Made by a program: the position numbers and the translations under genes | The notes under the pieces: generated by a model | Told to the model about the DNA's origin: nothing | Databases searched by the model: none | The model's input: the letters and a program-made list of their open reading frames with translations, nothing else | Source of the DNA: Lepus europaeus | Taxonomy: Eukaryota > Chordata > Mammalia > Lagomorpha > Leporidae | NCBI RefSeq assembly: GCF_033115175.1 | Contig: NC_084833.1 | Coordinates: 52,662,716 to 52,726,715, forward strand | DNA: 64,000 nucleotides | Direction: 5' to 3' | Part shown: piece after piece, positions 1 through 11,320 of the stretch | Numbering within the stretch: position 1 is the stretch's first letter | Layout of the letters: every line of letters begins with the position of its first letter

Positions 1-202
1 TCAAATCCAGAAGCCAGAAGCTTCTTCTGGATCTTGCACATGGGAGCAGGGGCCCAAGGACTTGGGCCATCTTCTACTGCTTTTCCAGACCATAGCAGAA
101 AGCTGGATTAGAAGAGGAGCAGCTGGGATTTGAACCAGTGCCCATAGGGGATGCTGGCACTGCAGGCAGTGGCTTTATCTGCTGCACCACAGCGCCAGTC
201 CC
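1..202 (-). mobile_element. CSINE, older subtype, truncated by window edge
   Basis: Body and 5' end of a lagomorph C SINE, antisense. The tRNA-derived head ends at CACAGCGCCAGTCCC (202), next to L1 A sequence. The 3' tail lies left of position 1. Confidence 0.85.
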
Positions 203-257
203 ACATTATGGTTTTTATTTGCATTTCCCTGTTGGCTAGTGATCCTGAGCATTTTTC

Positions 258-604
258 TTTTTTCTTTCTTTCTTTCTTTCTTTTTTTTTTTTTTGACAGA
301 GTGGATGGTGAGAGAGAGACAGAGAGAAAGGTCTTCCTTTTTGCCGTTGGTTCATCCTCCAATGGCCGCTGCGGCCAGCGCATCTCGCTGATCCGAAGCC
401 AGGAGCCAGGTGCTTCTCCTGGTCTCCCATGGGGTGCAGGGCCCAAGCACTTGGGCCATCCTCCACTGCCTTCCCGGGCCATAGCAGAGAGCTGGCCTGG
501 AAGAGGGGCAACCGGGATAGAATCCGGCGCCCCAACCGGAACTAGAACCCGGTGTGCCAGCGCCTCTAGGTGGAGGATTAGCCTGTTAAGCCATGGTGCC
601 GGCC
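258..604 (-). mobile_element. CSINE, younger subtype, with 17-bp TSD
   Basis: Antisense full-length copy with poly(T) then GACAGAGTGGA at its tail. A perfect 17-bp TSD, GATCCTGAGCATTTTTC, occurs at 241-257 and 605-621. It interrupts L1 A ORF2. The tail carries a CTTT repeat. Confidence 0.95.
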
Positions 605-863
605 GATCCTGAGCATTTTTCATGTGTCTGTTGGCCATTTGTATTTTATCTTTCAAAAAATGCCAGTCCTTTGCCCATTTCTTAAATGGATTTCTTGTTT
701 TACTGTTGTTGAATTTCTTGAGTTCCTTATATATTCTGGTTATTAATCCTTTATCAGATGTATAGACTGCACATATTTTCTCCCATTCCTTTAGATATTT
801 CTTTACTTTGTTGACTGTTTCCTTTGCAGTGCAGAAGCCTCTCAGCTTGATAGAATACTTTTT

Positions 864-1217
864 TTTATTATTTTTTATTTTTTTATTTTTGACAGGCAGA
901 GTGGACAGTGAGAGAGAGAGACAGAGAGAAAGGTCTTCCTTTTGCCATTGGTTCACCCTCCAATGGCCGCCGCGGTAGCACGCTGCGGCCGGCGCACCGC
1001 GCTGTTCCGATGGCAGGAGCCAGGTGCTTATCCTGGTCTCCCCTGGGGTGCAGAGCCCAAACACTTGGGCCATCCTCCACTGCACTCCCTGGCCACAGCA
1101 GAGAGCTGGCCTGGAAGAGGGGCAACCGGGACAGGATCGGTGCCCCGACCGGGACTAGAACCCGGTGTGCCGGCGCCGCAAGGCGGAGGATTAGCCTGTG
1201 GAGCCACGGCACCGGCC
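864..1217 (-). mobile_element. CSINE, younger subtype, with 12-bp TSD
   Basis: Antisense full-length copy containing the longer GC-rich block (GCGGTAGCACGCTGCGGCCGG) seen only in a few copies here. TSD AGAATACTTTTT at 852-863 and 1218-1229. It lies within L1 A. Confidence 0.95.
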
Positions 1218-2386
1218 AGAATACTTTTTGTCTAGTTTGCTTGTATTGCCTGTACTTCTGGGAAGAAGTCCTTGACTAAACCAATGTCTTGCATTGTTTC
1301 TCCTATGTGTTCCTCTAGTAATCTAATGGTTTCAGGGTTTACGTTTAGATCCTTGATCCATTGTGAGTTGATTTTTATTTAGGGTGTAAGATAGGACTCT
1401 TGTTTTATACGTCTGCTGTGGAGATCCAATTTTCCCAGCACCGTTTGTTGAAGGGACTGTGCTTTCTCCAGGGAGTTATTTTAGTTCATTTGTCAAAGAT
1501 TAGTTGGTTGTAGATGTATAAATTAATTTCTGGAGTCTCTAATCTGGTCCATATGTCTATTTCTGTGCCAATACCAGGATGTTTTGATTATAACTGCCCT
1601 GTAATATGTCTTGAAATCTGGTATTGTGATGCCTCCAACTTTATTTTTATTGTTTAAGAAACTTCTTCAGCTATTCAGGGTCTCTTGTGTTTGCAAATGA
1701 ATTTTAGATTTATTTTTTCTATATCCCAAAAGAGTGTTCTTGGGATTTTGATGGGGATTGCAATCTGTAAATTGCTTTGAGTAGTATGTACATTTTGATG
1801 ATAGTCTTCCATTCATGAACATGGAAGGTTTTTCCCATTTTTTTGTGTCTCATTTCTTTCCTTAATATTCCTTAATTTTCAATGTACATATCGTTCATGT
1901 CCTTAATTAAATTTATCCCATGGTTTTTTTTTTTTTTTTTGTAGCTATTCTGAATGGGACTGATCTTAGAAGTTCTTTCTCAGCCAGTGCATTGATGATG
2001 TATAAGAATGCTATTGATTTTTGTGTGTTGATTTTGTATCCTGCAACTTTACCAAATTCTCTTAAGTTCCAACAATCCCTTAATGGAGTCCTTTGGTTCC
2101 CATATATAAAGAATCATGTCATCTGAAAAAGGAGATAATTTGACTTCCTCCTTTCCCATTTGTATCACTTTTGTTTCTTTTTCTTGCCTTAATGGTTCTG
2201 GCTAAAACTTCCAGAAGTATACTGAATAGTAATGTTGAACGTTGGCATCCTTGTCTGCTTCCAAATCTTAGTGGAAATGCTTCCAGCTTTTCCTTATTCA
2301 GTATGATGTTGACTGTGGGTTTGTCATGTATTGCCTTGATTGTGTTAATGTATGATCCTTCTATACCCTGTTTACTAAAGGTTTTT

Positions 2387-2685
2387 TTTTTTCTTAAGAA
2401 TTATTTATTCATTTGAAAGGCAGAGTTACAGAGAGAGAGAGAGAATGAAAGACACAGAGAGAACTCTTTCATCTGCTGGTTGACCATCCCCCCCCCCTCC
2501 AATGACCGCAATGGCCAGAGCTGGGCTGAACGCAAGCCGGGAGCCAGGAGCTTCTTTGAGTCTCCCACGTGGGTGCAGAGGCCCAAGTACTTGGACCAAC
2601 CTCTGCTGCATTCCCAGGCACATTAGCAGGGAGCTGGATCAGAAGTAGAGCAGCTGGGACTTGAACTACCTCAGCTCTGGCCCCT
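2387..2685 (-). mobile_element. CSINE, older subtype
   Basis: Antisense copy with TTATTCATTTGAAAGGCAGAG tail region. The short TSD AGGTTTTT at 2379-2386 and 2691-2698 is adjacent to L1 A sequence that resumes at TTATCATGAAAG. A run of nine C at about 2489-2497 is a local slippage tract. Confidence 0.85.
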
Positions 2686-2995
2686 GCTTCAGGTTTTTAT
2701 CATGAAAGAATGTTGTATTTTATCAAAAGCTTTCGCTGCATCTATTGTAATCATGGCTTTTATTGTTCAGTTTTTTAATACTATGTATCATGTTTGTTGA
2801 TTGCAAATGTTGAGCCATCCCTGTATTCCAGGGTTAAAACCTGCTTGGACTTGGTGGATGATCATTTTGGTGTATTGTTGGTATTTGAATTTGAATTTGT
2901 TGAGGCCTTTTTTCGTATATGTTCATCAGGGATGTTGGTCTATAGTTGTCTTTGTTGTATCTTTTTTTTTTTCTTTTTAGAATTAATAGGTCTGG

Positions 2996-3328
2996 GTCGG
3001 AGCTGCGGCTCAATAGGCTAATCCTCTGCGGCGCCAGCACCCCGGGTTCTAGCCCTGGTTGGGGCGCTGGATTCTGTCCTGGTTGCCCCTCTTCCAGTCC
3101 AGCTCTCTGTTGTGGCCCGGGAGTGCAGTGGAGGATGGCCCAAGTGCTTGGGCCCTGCACCCGCATGGGAGACCAGGAGAAGCACCTGGCTCCTGGCTTT
3201 GGATCAGCGCGGTGCGCTGGCTGCAGCTCGCCGGCCACAGTGGCCATTGGGGGGTGAACCAATGGAAAAAGGAAGACCTTTCTCTCTGTCTCTCTCTCTC
3301 ACTGTCTACTCTGCCTGTCAAAAAAAAA
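2996..3328 (+). mobile_element. CSINE, younger subtype, nested in another CSINE
   Basis: Sense full-length copy ending CTGCCTGTCA plus poly(A). A perfect 15-bp TSD, AATTAATAGGTCTGG, at 2981-2995 and 3329-3343 includes the first bases of the older SINE that follows, so this copy landed in the 5' end of that one. Confidence 0.95.
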
Positions 3329-3337
3329 AATTAATAG

Positions 3338-3649
3338 GTCTGGCACTGTGGCATAGTAGGCTAAGCCTCCATGTGTAGTGCCAGTATCCCATATGGCCAC
3401 TTATTCATGTCCTTGTTGCTCCTATTCAGATCCAACTTTCTGCTTATGGACTGGGAAAGTAGTGGAAGATGACCTAAGTGCTTGGGCTCCTGGACCCATG
3501 TGGGAGACCCAGAAGAAGCTCTTGGATTTGGGTTGGCCCAGCTCCGGCTCTTCCAGCCATTTGGGGAGTGAACCAGCTGATGGGAAACCTCTTTGTCTCT
3601 TCTCTCTAACTCTGCTCCTCAAATAAATAAAAATCGTTTCTTAAAAAAA
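3338..3649 (+). mobile_element. CSINE, older subtype, host of the nested copy
   Basis: Sense copy with the CTCAAATAAATAAAAATCG tail. Its own TSD, AGAATTAA, is at 2979-2986 and 3650-3657, now separated by the younger SINE at 2996-3328. L1 A resumes at GTGATGCTGGCCTCAGAG. Confidence 0.85.
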
Positions 3650-4594
3650 AGAATTAAAGTGATGCTGGCCTCAGAGAAGGAATTTGGGAGGATTTCTTCC
3701 TTTTCAATTGTTTTGAATAGTTTAAGAAGGATTGGGATTAATTCTCACCTGGGCTTTTCTTTGTTGGGAGGGTCTGTATTACTGATTCAGTTTCCACCTT
3801 GGTTATTCATCTATTTAGGTTTTCTATGTTTTTGTGACTCAATTTTGTAAACTGTATGTTTGCATTTACCCATTTCTTTTAGGTTTTCCAATTTTTTGGC
3901 ATATAGATGGCTGTAGTAGTTCCTGATGATTCTTTTAATTTCTCTGGTATCCATTTTAACATCTTTTTACTCTCTGATTTTATTAATTTGGGTATACTCC
4001 CATTTTTTTCCAGTTAATTGGGCCAATGGTTTATCAGGGTTGCTTATTTTTTCAGAAAACCAGCTAGCTGTTCATTTCACTGATATTTTGTGTTTTTTTT
4101 TATTTCAATTTTATTTATTTTATTCTCTATTTTTATTATTTCTTTCCTCCTACTTAATTTTGGGTTTGGTTTGGTTTTGTTTTTCTAGGTCCTTAAGATG
4201 CATTATTAGATAATTTATTTGATACCTTTCCAATTTTTTAATGTAGACACTAATAGCTATAAACTTTACTCTTAACAATGCTTTTGCTGTAATCCCATAA
4301 ATTTTGGTATGATGCATTGTTATCTTTGTTCATTTCCAGAAATTTTTTGATTTCCCTATCAATTTGTTCTATAACCCACTGTTCACTAAGGAGCTTGTTC
4401 ATTATCCATGTGTTCTCATTTTTTATAAAGTTTCTTATGTTGTTAATTTTCAGCTTCATGCATTGTGGTCAAAAAAGATACATGGTACAGTTTTGATTTT
4501 TTTTTTTTAATTTGTTGAGACTTGTTTTATGGCCTAGCATATGTTCTATCCTAGAGAAAGTTCCATGCACTGATGAAAAGAATATGTATAGTTC

Positions 4595-4923
4595 GGGGCC
4601 GGCGGTGTGGTGCTGTGGGTTAATGCCCTGGCCTGAAGTGCTGGCATCCCATATAGGGGCCAGTTCAAGACCTGGCTGCTCTACTTCCAATCCAGCTCTC
4701 TGCTATGGCCCGGGAAAGCAGTAGAAGATGGCCTAAGGCCTTGGGCCCCCGCACCTGTGTGGGAGACCCAGAAGAAGCTCCTGGCTTCGGATCAGCACAG
4801 CTCCAGCTGTTGCAGCCATCTGGGGAGTGAACCAGCGGATGGAAGATCTCTCTCTATCTCTCTCTGTGCCTCCCTCTTTCTGTGTAACTCTGACTTTCAA
4901 ATAATAAATAAATCTTTAAAAAA
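4595..4923 (+). mobile_element. CSINE, older subtype
   Basis: Sense full-length copy beginning GGGGCCGGCGGTGTGG and ending in AATAAATAAATCTTTAAAAAAA. Flanks resemble an imperfect TSD (AATATGTATAGTTC and AATATATTTCAG). It interrupts L1 A near the endonuclease region. Confidence 0.9.
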
Positions 4924-5340
4924 ATAATATATTTCAGTTGTTGGATGAAATGTTCTGTAATATCAATTAGATCCTTTTGGTCAACAGTGCAGATTAGCTC
5001 TGCTTTTTTTTTTTTTTTTTTGTCTAGTTATCTGTCCATTGATGCAAGTTGGATATGGAAGTCCCCCGTCATTATTGTATTGGAGTTTATGTCTCCCTTT
5101 AAATATATGAACATTTGTTTCAAATAGCTGGGTGCCCTAGCATTGGGTGCATAGACATTTACTATAGTCACATCTTCTTGTTCAATTGATTTCTTAATCA
5201 ATATGTAATGCCCTTCATTGTCACTTTTGATAGTTTTTAACTTAGTCTATCTTTTCTGATATTAAGATGGCTACTCCTACTTGTTTTTGATTTCTGTTTG
5301 CATGGAACATCTTTTTCCATCTTTTCACTTTCTAAATAGA

Positions 5341-5674
5341 ATTTTTTTTTAAGATTTATTTATTTATTTGCAAGTCAGAGTTACACAGAGAGAGGAAAGG
5401 CAGAGAGAGAGAGAGAGAAAGGTCTTCCATCTAATGGTTCACTCCCCAATTGGCCGCAATGGCTGGAGCTGTGCCGATCCGCAGCCAGGAGATTCTTCAA
5501 GGTCTCCCACGTGGGTGCAGGGGCTCAAGGACTTGGGCCATCTTCTGCTGCTTCCCCAGGCCATAACAGAGCGCTGGATGGGAAGTGGAGCAGCTGGGAC
5601 TTGAATCAGCACCCATATGGGATGCCAGCGCTTCAGACCAGGGCATTAACCCACTGCGCCACAGCACTGGTCCC
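5341..5674 (-). mobile_element. CSINE, older subtype
   Basis: Antisense full-length copy from a poly(T)/TTAAGATTTATTTATTT tail to CAGCACTGGTCCC. A TTTTCACTTTC block occurs on both sides (before 5341 and from about 5679), consistent with a TSD. Confidence 0.88.
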
Positions 5675-6418
5675 ACATTTTTCACTTTCAGTCTGTGTAT
5701 ACCTGTGCTGATGAAGTGTGTTTCTTGTAAGTGACATATAGATGACCTTTTGTTATTCCATTCAGTCAGTCAGTTTTCTTTAATTGGAGAATTTAATCCA
5801 TTTACATGGTTATTATTATGTATTGACTTGGTCCTGCAGTTTTTCAGTGAATATTCCTATTGTTTGTTTTGAATCTGTTTTTCTACCTTCCCATTCTTTC
5901 ATGATACTGAATGTCTTTCTCTGTTTCTGTATGTAATACATCCTTAAATATCATTTGTAAGGGTGGTCAGGTTGTGACAAATTCTTTAAAGTTTTATCTC
6001 GGAAGATCTTTATCTCACCTTCATTTATGAATGAGAGCTCTGCATTCTTAGTTTTAGGATTTAGACTATCTCCTGGCTGGTATGGTTTCTGTTGAGAAAT
6101 CTGTTGTTAATCTGATATATGATCTTTTTACCGTTGATCTGGTGTTTTTCTCTTACATATGTTAGGATATTCTCTTTATGTTTTACTTTCGAAAGTTTGA
6201 CTATAATCTGTCATAGTGAAGATCTTTTCTATTAATACATATTTGGTTCTATGTGTTTCCTGTATTTGAATGTCCATATCTTTCTCCAAATTGGGAAAAT
6301 TTTCTGCTATCATTTCATTGAATAAGTTTTCTATGACATTCTTTTTTCCCATACTTTCAGGAACTCTTAAGATTCATGTGTTTGGTTGTTTGATGGTATC
6401 CTAAAGATCTCAAACACT

Positions 6419-6447
6419 GTTTTGTTTTTGTTTTTGTTTTTGTTTTT
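6419..6447. repeat. (TTTTTG)n microsatellite
   Basis: About five TTTTTG units inside the ORF1 / 5' side of L1 A. Confidence 0.9.
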
Positions 6448-6729
6448 CTAATTTTTCCTTCTTCTTCTCTTCTTCTTTTTTTTTTTTTTTGTCTGAGATA
6501 TTTCAAAAGACCTGCCATGTATATGCAGGAGTCCCTAGCCATGTACCCCTAGCTTCTGCGTGTCTGTCCTCTTTCCTCACTGCTCCATGGTTGCTCTGTC
6601 TGTTCTCCACTGAAAATTTCTCTCAGTCAGTTCCCTGGAAACACGGTCCTTTCTTTGTTTTGCTGGTGTCTTTCTGTGGCTGAAGTCATTGCCACTTCTC
6701 CCTATTCAGCCATCTTGGATCTCCCTAAG

Positions 6730-6940
6730 ATAGGTGCTCTCAGGAAGTTGTGAACAGTTAGTCATGTATATTGTAACCCCTGGAGCAAGTACTTAAAGTC
6801 ACCTTATTTGTGAAAATATTCCCTGGCCTGAAGTCGGCTCTATCTGATAACATCTCCATTCCAACTATCTGACTCTGAATTAATGTTTCTGTGGTGCATA
6901 TTTTTCCATCCCTTTACTTTTAGACAGTCTTGGATTTCAT
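6730..6940 (-). mobile_element. L1 endonuclease-region fragment
   Basis: Short antisense piece that repeats the L1 ORF2 endonuclease region already present in element A: a CCTGAAGTCGGCTCTATCTG block and a CCATCCCTTTACTTTTAGACAG block. It therefore comes from a second, separate L1 copy abutting the 5' end of element A. Confidence 0.6.
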
Positions 6941-6988
6941 TTATTGGAGAAGCAGAGAGTCAGAGAGTTGGATAGAAATGCATGCATA
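6940..6988 (-). mobile_element. CSINE 3'-end remnant (possible)
   Basis: About 45 bases resembling an antisense SINE tail (ATTTATTGGAGAAGCAGAGAG) squeezed between an L1 scrap and a mariner-like element. Too short for certainty. Confidence 0.3.
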
Positions 6989-6990
6989 TG

Positions 6991-7104
6991 AGAGGTCTTC
7001 AGAAAGTTTATATTATGAAAAAAAGTATGGATTTCAAAATTTTTTGAATCAAAATAAAGTTACCTTTTACCTAATCCCACTGTCCATGAACTTCTGGAAG
7101 TGCC
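6991..7104 (+). mobile_element. Mariner-like short inverted-repeat element, copy 1
   Basis: Short element with imperfect terminal inverted repeats (AGGTCTTCAGAAAGTTTA at the left; reverse complement of CATGAACTTCTGGAAGTGCC at the right). Its interior matches, inverted, the element at 57998-58106 (both contain a TATTTTG..CAAAAAA..TTGAAA core). It resembles old mariner-type MITEs; the family name is not certain. Confidence 0.5.
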
Positions 7105-7228
7105 TTCCTATACCATTTTTTTCCTCCTAAACTGTGCTATTGTTATACATATACTTTAACAGATGCTATGAAACTCAAATTAGTTATTTCTTGAGAGAAT
7201 CAATGATCTTTTCAAGTATTTATATATC

Positions 7229-7277
7229 TGTCTCTCTCTCTCTGTCCACTCTGCCTGTCAAAAAAAAAAAAAAAAAA
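7229..7277 (+). mobile_element. 5'-truncated CSINE tail
   Basis: Only the last part of a younger CSINE is present: CTGTCTCTCTC, TCCACTCTGCCTGTCA, then 17 A. The tRNA-derived head with the pol III promoter is missing, as expected from abortive target-primed reverse transcription. Confidence 0.75.
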
Positions 7278-7284
7278 GAAAAGC

Positions 7285-9625
7285 AAAATGTTATATGACT
7301 GTATGTATCTGTACAGTCTTTTCCAGTGCATAGATCTTTGTTTTCATCTGACGTTGCTTGGCATCTGTATGAATGATATCTCTTGGTATTTCCTGTACTG
7401 TGCATCTGATGGGTGTGAACTCTTTCAGTTTTTGAATATCTGAAGCAATTTTAATTTTTTTAAAGATTTGTTGCTGAGTATAGAAATCTAAGTAGAGTTT
7501 TATGTTCTTTCAGCATGTTAAAGGTGTTATCTGTTGTCTTACTTGCTTTGTTTCTGATGATTTTGTTCCCCCATGTATTACAAATTGGTGTTTGTTTTTA
7601 AAGTCTGGCTGAGTTTACATTTCTGTTTTTTATCATTACTGCTATTTAACAATTGAGTTATGATGAGCCTTGGTATGGTTTTATATGTTTTTCTTATGGC
7701 TGGTGTTTGTTGAAATTCTTGGATCTGTCGGATTAAGGTTTTCATCAAATTTGGAACACATTAGTATTTATTCAAAACATCTTTTTTCCATTTTTCCTCC
7801 TCCTCATAGATTCCATTATATTAGACCACTGGAAGGTGTGCTGGGGTCACTGGTACCATGCTTATGAACATTGTCTGTATGTTTGTTGTGTTTGCAGTGA
7901 GGGGGATAACTTCTGTGGTTATGTCTTCAGGTTCACTAATGTTTTCTGCTCCAAAATCTAATCTGCCATTAACCCTATCTAGCATATTTTTGATCTCACA
8001 CATTTGTGGTTTTCTTCTCTGTGTGTTTTATCTAGTCCTTTTTCATATTCTCCATATCTCTACTTAACTTGAGCATGTATAATATAGCTATAGCTACTGG
8101 TTTAAATGACTATCCTTTCTATTTCTAATATCTGTTGTCAGGTATAGTTTGGTTTAAATTTATTTACTTAATTTTTTTTCATAACAGGCTAGATTTCCTC
8201 CTTGCTTAAGTTGGGAAGTTTTGGCTGGATGCCAGATGCTGAATTTTTCTTTGATAGATGCTGGATATTTTTGTGTCCCTATAAAATGTTGTTACCCTTT
8301 GTTCTAGGACACAGTTAAGTTACTTGAAGCAATGTCATCTTCTTAGGCTCTGCTTTTAAGATTTATTAGGCAAAGTCGGAGCAGCGCTCAGTAGAGGACT
8401 AATTATTCTCCACCATTGAGGCAAGACTCTCTGTGCGATGTGCATTACATCCTGAGCATAAATGAAGTTTTCCAGTGTGGTCTATGGGAACAGCCATCAC
8501 ACCCAGCTGTGTGTGAGGACTGGACAAGTTACTTCTACATCTCCGTGGTGGCTAATTCTCTCGTGTACATGTGCTCGTCAGACTCCGTGGAATCCTCAAG
8601 GCCGTCCTCTGCAGATCCCTGTGGTCCTGTCTTTGGCACTCTTGTCTCCCCAGACTCTCAGCTACATCTCCTCGGTCTAAGGACTGCTATTTCCTATTGA
8701 TGATTGAACCCATTATTAGTAGTAATATTAGTATTTCTCTTTATTCATGGCAATTTTCTTTGTTTTAAATCTTTTTTTTTTCCAAGATTAATTTTACTTG
8801 AAAGGCACTTATAGAGACAGAAGACACACACACACACGCACACAGAGATCATCCATTTGTTGGTTTACTTCTCAAATGGCCATAATAGCTGGAGCTAGGC
8901 CAAGCTGAAGCTAGGACCCAGCAACTCCTTTGGGGTCTCCCATATGGGTGGCAGGGGCCCAAGTACTTGTGCCATCTTCCACTGCCTTCCCAGGGGCATT
9001 GACAGGGAGCTGGATCAGAAGTGCAGCAGCTGGAGCTGAACTGATGCTCATATGAGATGCCAGTGGAACAGGTGGTGACTTAACCTGCTACGTCACAATT
9101 CTGGCACCTGCTATAAATCTCAGTATCACTAAAGAGATTATATTCTTTTAAATATTCTGTTCAGTGCCCTTGAATTTTGCGGGTGTCTGCTGACTTGTAG
9201 GAAAATGAACTATTCCTGACTGTATATGAGCTTTGGGGCTTGTTCCTACTGCTCTTTTTGGTTGATTTTTCTCCTGTCCTGAGGTAGTTTCCTCTTAGGT
9301 GTTGTCAGATCTGTACTCAGCTGAACATTTACCAGGCTCTGAAGATCTCTCTTGGTGACACCTCTGCTCTTGGGTCCTCTATCCTGTGAGCTGTAGCCAC
9401 GTTAGCCTCCCCACCTTTCAACTCAAGGCGTCTGCTGGAGGCTACTTGGTTCCCCCTTCCCAGGCTATGATCCAGATGCTACCTCCAGGCCGTCAGCTGG
9501 GGCCATTGTTGGACTAACCTGTGGTTCTCCTTTCTCTGCTGTCCCCGTAGGAACTACCTGCTGTCCAGTGCCTGAAGACTAATGTCTTTTTGTTCTTTTT
9601 TTGGGTTGTTTCAAGGAAATGCAAT
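7285..9625 (-). mobile_element. Ancient L1M ORF1 and 5' UTR
   Basis: Antisense fossil of an old L1M-class element. Landmarks are the ORF1-side block with TTGGATCTGTCGG and TTTTCATCAAATTTGGA at 7720-7760, the GCCAGATGCTGAATTTT and GGATATTTTTGTGTCCCTAT blocks at 8230-8290, and the 5' UTR with GCTCAGTAGAGGACTAATTATTC at 8385-8410, which continues through 9120-9600. One CSINE (8772-9108) interrupts it. Short open frames at 8416-8768 are UTR coincidences. Confidence 0.7.
8772..9108 (-). mobile_element. CSINE, older subtype, diverged
   Basis: Antisense copy with a CA-repeat expansion replacing part of the GA-rich segment (about 8825-8843), ending CACAATTCTGGCACC. Inserted in the ancient L1M 5' UTR. 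Confidence 0.85.
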
Positions 9626-10401
9626 TTCTGTTATTCCACATTGGTCTAAAGTAGAAGTCCTCATCTTTCGTAATTGGAAAAGTATCTATTTAGGGATCCA
9701 GATTATATCTAAGATTCTTGCTGATTGTATTGTGCACATTCATTTTTATTCATGGTGAATTGATTGTTTATCACTGCTGTTTTTTTTATTGTTAGCTTGT
9801 GCTCAGTGTGTTTTTTTTTTTTTTCCATATAGGCAAGGTTCAATGCATATCCCTCCAGGGTAGTTTTGTGTTTCTGTCTATCAGATTGTGTTAATTCGTT
9901 AACTGCACAGAAGTCCTGAAGATGAAAATCCATTACAGGTGAACTCAGAAAATACAAAATAATTGTCTTCAGGCATGGGGCACATGATGTGTCCACGATC
10001 GATGGGCAGTGTCATTTGGCCCAGACCCACATGTGATGGTCCACATTTTCAGGTTGTCCAGTTTCCTTTCCTCTTTTCCTTCCAGAGCCCAAGAAAAGAC
10101 TAACACACACCCTCATAATCCTTGCTGATGGATAAACTTTGCCCTCCAGAAATGGCCACGCTTTGTGTAGATGTCTCAGTTCCAATTCCCAGTCTTCTAT
10201 GGGACATTCCTCTATGTCCAAGGAGAAGAAACCCAGATCTCCAGAGGACAAGAACTCACGTGGCTTCATGTCCTCTAGGAAGTTCTCTGAGTCAGTTGTC
10301 ATATTTAATATTTGGAGTTTCAGATTCCCCTGCATTTCTAGGATGTGGAGATTTCTCTTTGTTTCATATGGTATTACTTGTTAATTTAAAAATATATTAT
10401 G
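9626..10401. other. Unassigned stretch with a minus-strand ORF and A tract
   Basis: No repeat family recognised. On the minus strand a 107-codon frame (10012-10335, starting MQGNLKLQIL, with acidic DIEECPIEDWELEL) is followed by about 185 bases and then 15 A residues (plus-strand T run at 9811-9826). The layout suggests an old processed retrocopy of an unidentified transcript, but no AATAAA precedes the A run. An L1M-derived origin is the main alternative. Confidence 0.3.
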
Positions 10402-10738
10402 TGGCCAGCGCTGCAGCTCAATAGGCTAATCCTCTGCCTGTGGCGCTGGCACCCCAGGTTCTAGTCCCGGTCGGGGTACCGGATTCTGTCCTGGTTGTCC
10501 CTCTTCCAGGCCAGCTCTCTGCTGTGGCCCGAGAAGGCAGTGGAGGATGGCCCAAGTTCTTGGGCCCTGCACCCGCATGGGAGACCAGGAGAAGCACTTG
10601 GCTCCTGGCTTCAGATCAGCGCGGTGCGCCGGCCACAACGCGCTGGCTGCAGCGGCCTTTGGAGGGTGAACCAACGGAAAAGGAAGACCTTCTCTCTGTC
10701 TCTCTCTCTCTCACTGTCCACTCTGCCTGTCAAAAAAA
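10402..10738 (+). mobile_element. CSINE, younger subtype
   Basis: Sense full-length copy from GGCCAGCGCTGCAGCTC to the CTGCCTGTCA poly(A). Near-matching TSD: AAATATATTATGT before and AAATATAATGT after. It lies at the edge of an AT-rich stretch. Confidence 0.92.
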
Positions 10739-11080
10739 AAAATATAATGTAATTTTGTGTATATAAGGATATATAATTTTATATATAAAAAGTACAAAAA
10801 GGATTTACTTATATGAAAGGTGAATATATTCATAAAAACACAAGTGTCATGTAAATTTATATTGTGTTTTGTATATAAGTTCAAATATATATTTTTAAAA
10901 TCTTTCAGATAATTTCATGTTTTCTCTCTGATTACTAGTTAGTGGCAACTTAGGCTTCCATCCAGCCTTCAATAATTTGAAGCTAAAAAGTAAGTATCTA
11001 AATATAGACAAGAAAAAGAATCTTAAAAAAGGTGTTGTCTGTAACTAAAGGAAATGATCATCAGGTAATGGAACAAGGAA
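10739..11080. other. AT-rich intergenic stretch
   Basis: Rich in ATATAT and TATATA words. No gene or assignable repeat seen. Confidence 0.6.
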
Positions 11081-11139
11081 ATGAAAAAAAATGTGGGATC
11101 CAGGCAGATGAGGACTTGTCCGGTGGAGCCATTTTCTTG

Positions 11140-11320
11140 TCGTGCACTGAGACACAATTGTGCTCAAGGCACTTTACATGTGATGCCTCCTGGTCCTCCC
11201 TGTGAGGAGGTGGTGGTATCCCATGGTCCAGAGGAGGGAATTAGAGTACAGGACGTTGAATGAGTCAATCAGGGCTCCATGCAAGATGTAAGAAAGCCTG
11301 ATTTTAACTGTGTCTGACTT
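11140..11320 (-). repeat. MIR fragment
   Basis: Antisense MIR core: AAGGCACTTTACATGTGATG, GGTGGTATCCCATGGTCCAGAGGAGGG. Confidence 0.6.

Larger units (their letters stand above)
203..6725 (-). mobile_element. L1 retrotransposon A, near-complete, decayed
   Basis: Antisense L1. On the minus strand the order is a short 5' UTR (6480-6725, ending at the typical GATCCAAGATGGC motif), a worn ORF1 region (about 5930-6480), then ORF2 (about 5830 down to 203). ORF2 pieces seen include the endonuclease end and linker at 4250-4459 (SYQNLWD block), the reverse-transcriptase catalytic box near 2113-2130, and the C-terminal block KKWAKD and NREMQIKT at 190-850. Frames are broken by many stops. Six CSINE insertions (258-604, 864-1217, 2387-2685, 2996-3649 as a nested pair, 4595-4923, 5341-5674) separate the fragments. 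The extreme 3' end is cut by a SINE at the window edge. Confidence 0.88.

Noticed and set aside
108..1085. 325-codon minus ORF
   Set aside because: Composite of two SINEs and an L1 ORF2 C-terminal piece, not a gene.
4595..4690. tRNA gene (A-box and B-box like GGTTCAAGACC sequence)
   Set aside because: It is the tRNA-derived head of a SINE; no cloverleaf with matched acceptor stem is maintained.
8416..8768. Overlapping ORFs suggesting a small gene
   Set aside because: Sequence matches the 5' UTR layout of an ancient antisense L1M.
10440..10766. Open frames with repeated Pro/Gly/Arg-rich peptides
   Set aside because: The same peptides recur wherever a younger CSINE occurs; they are SINE translations.
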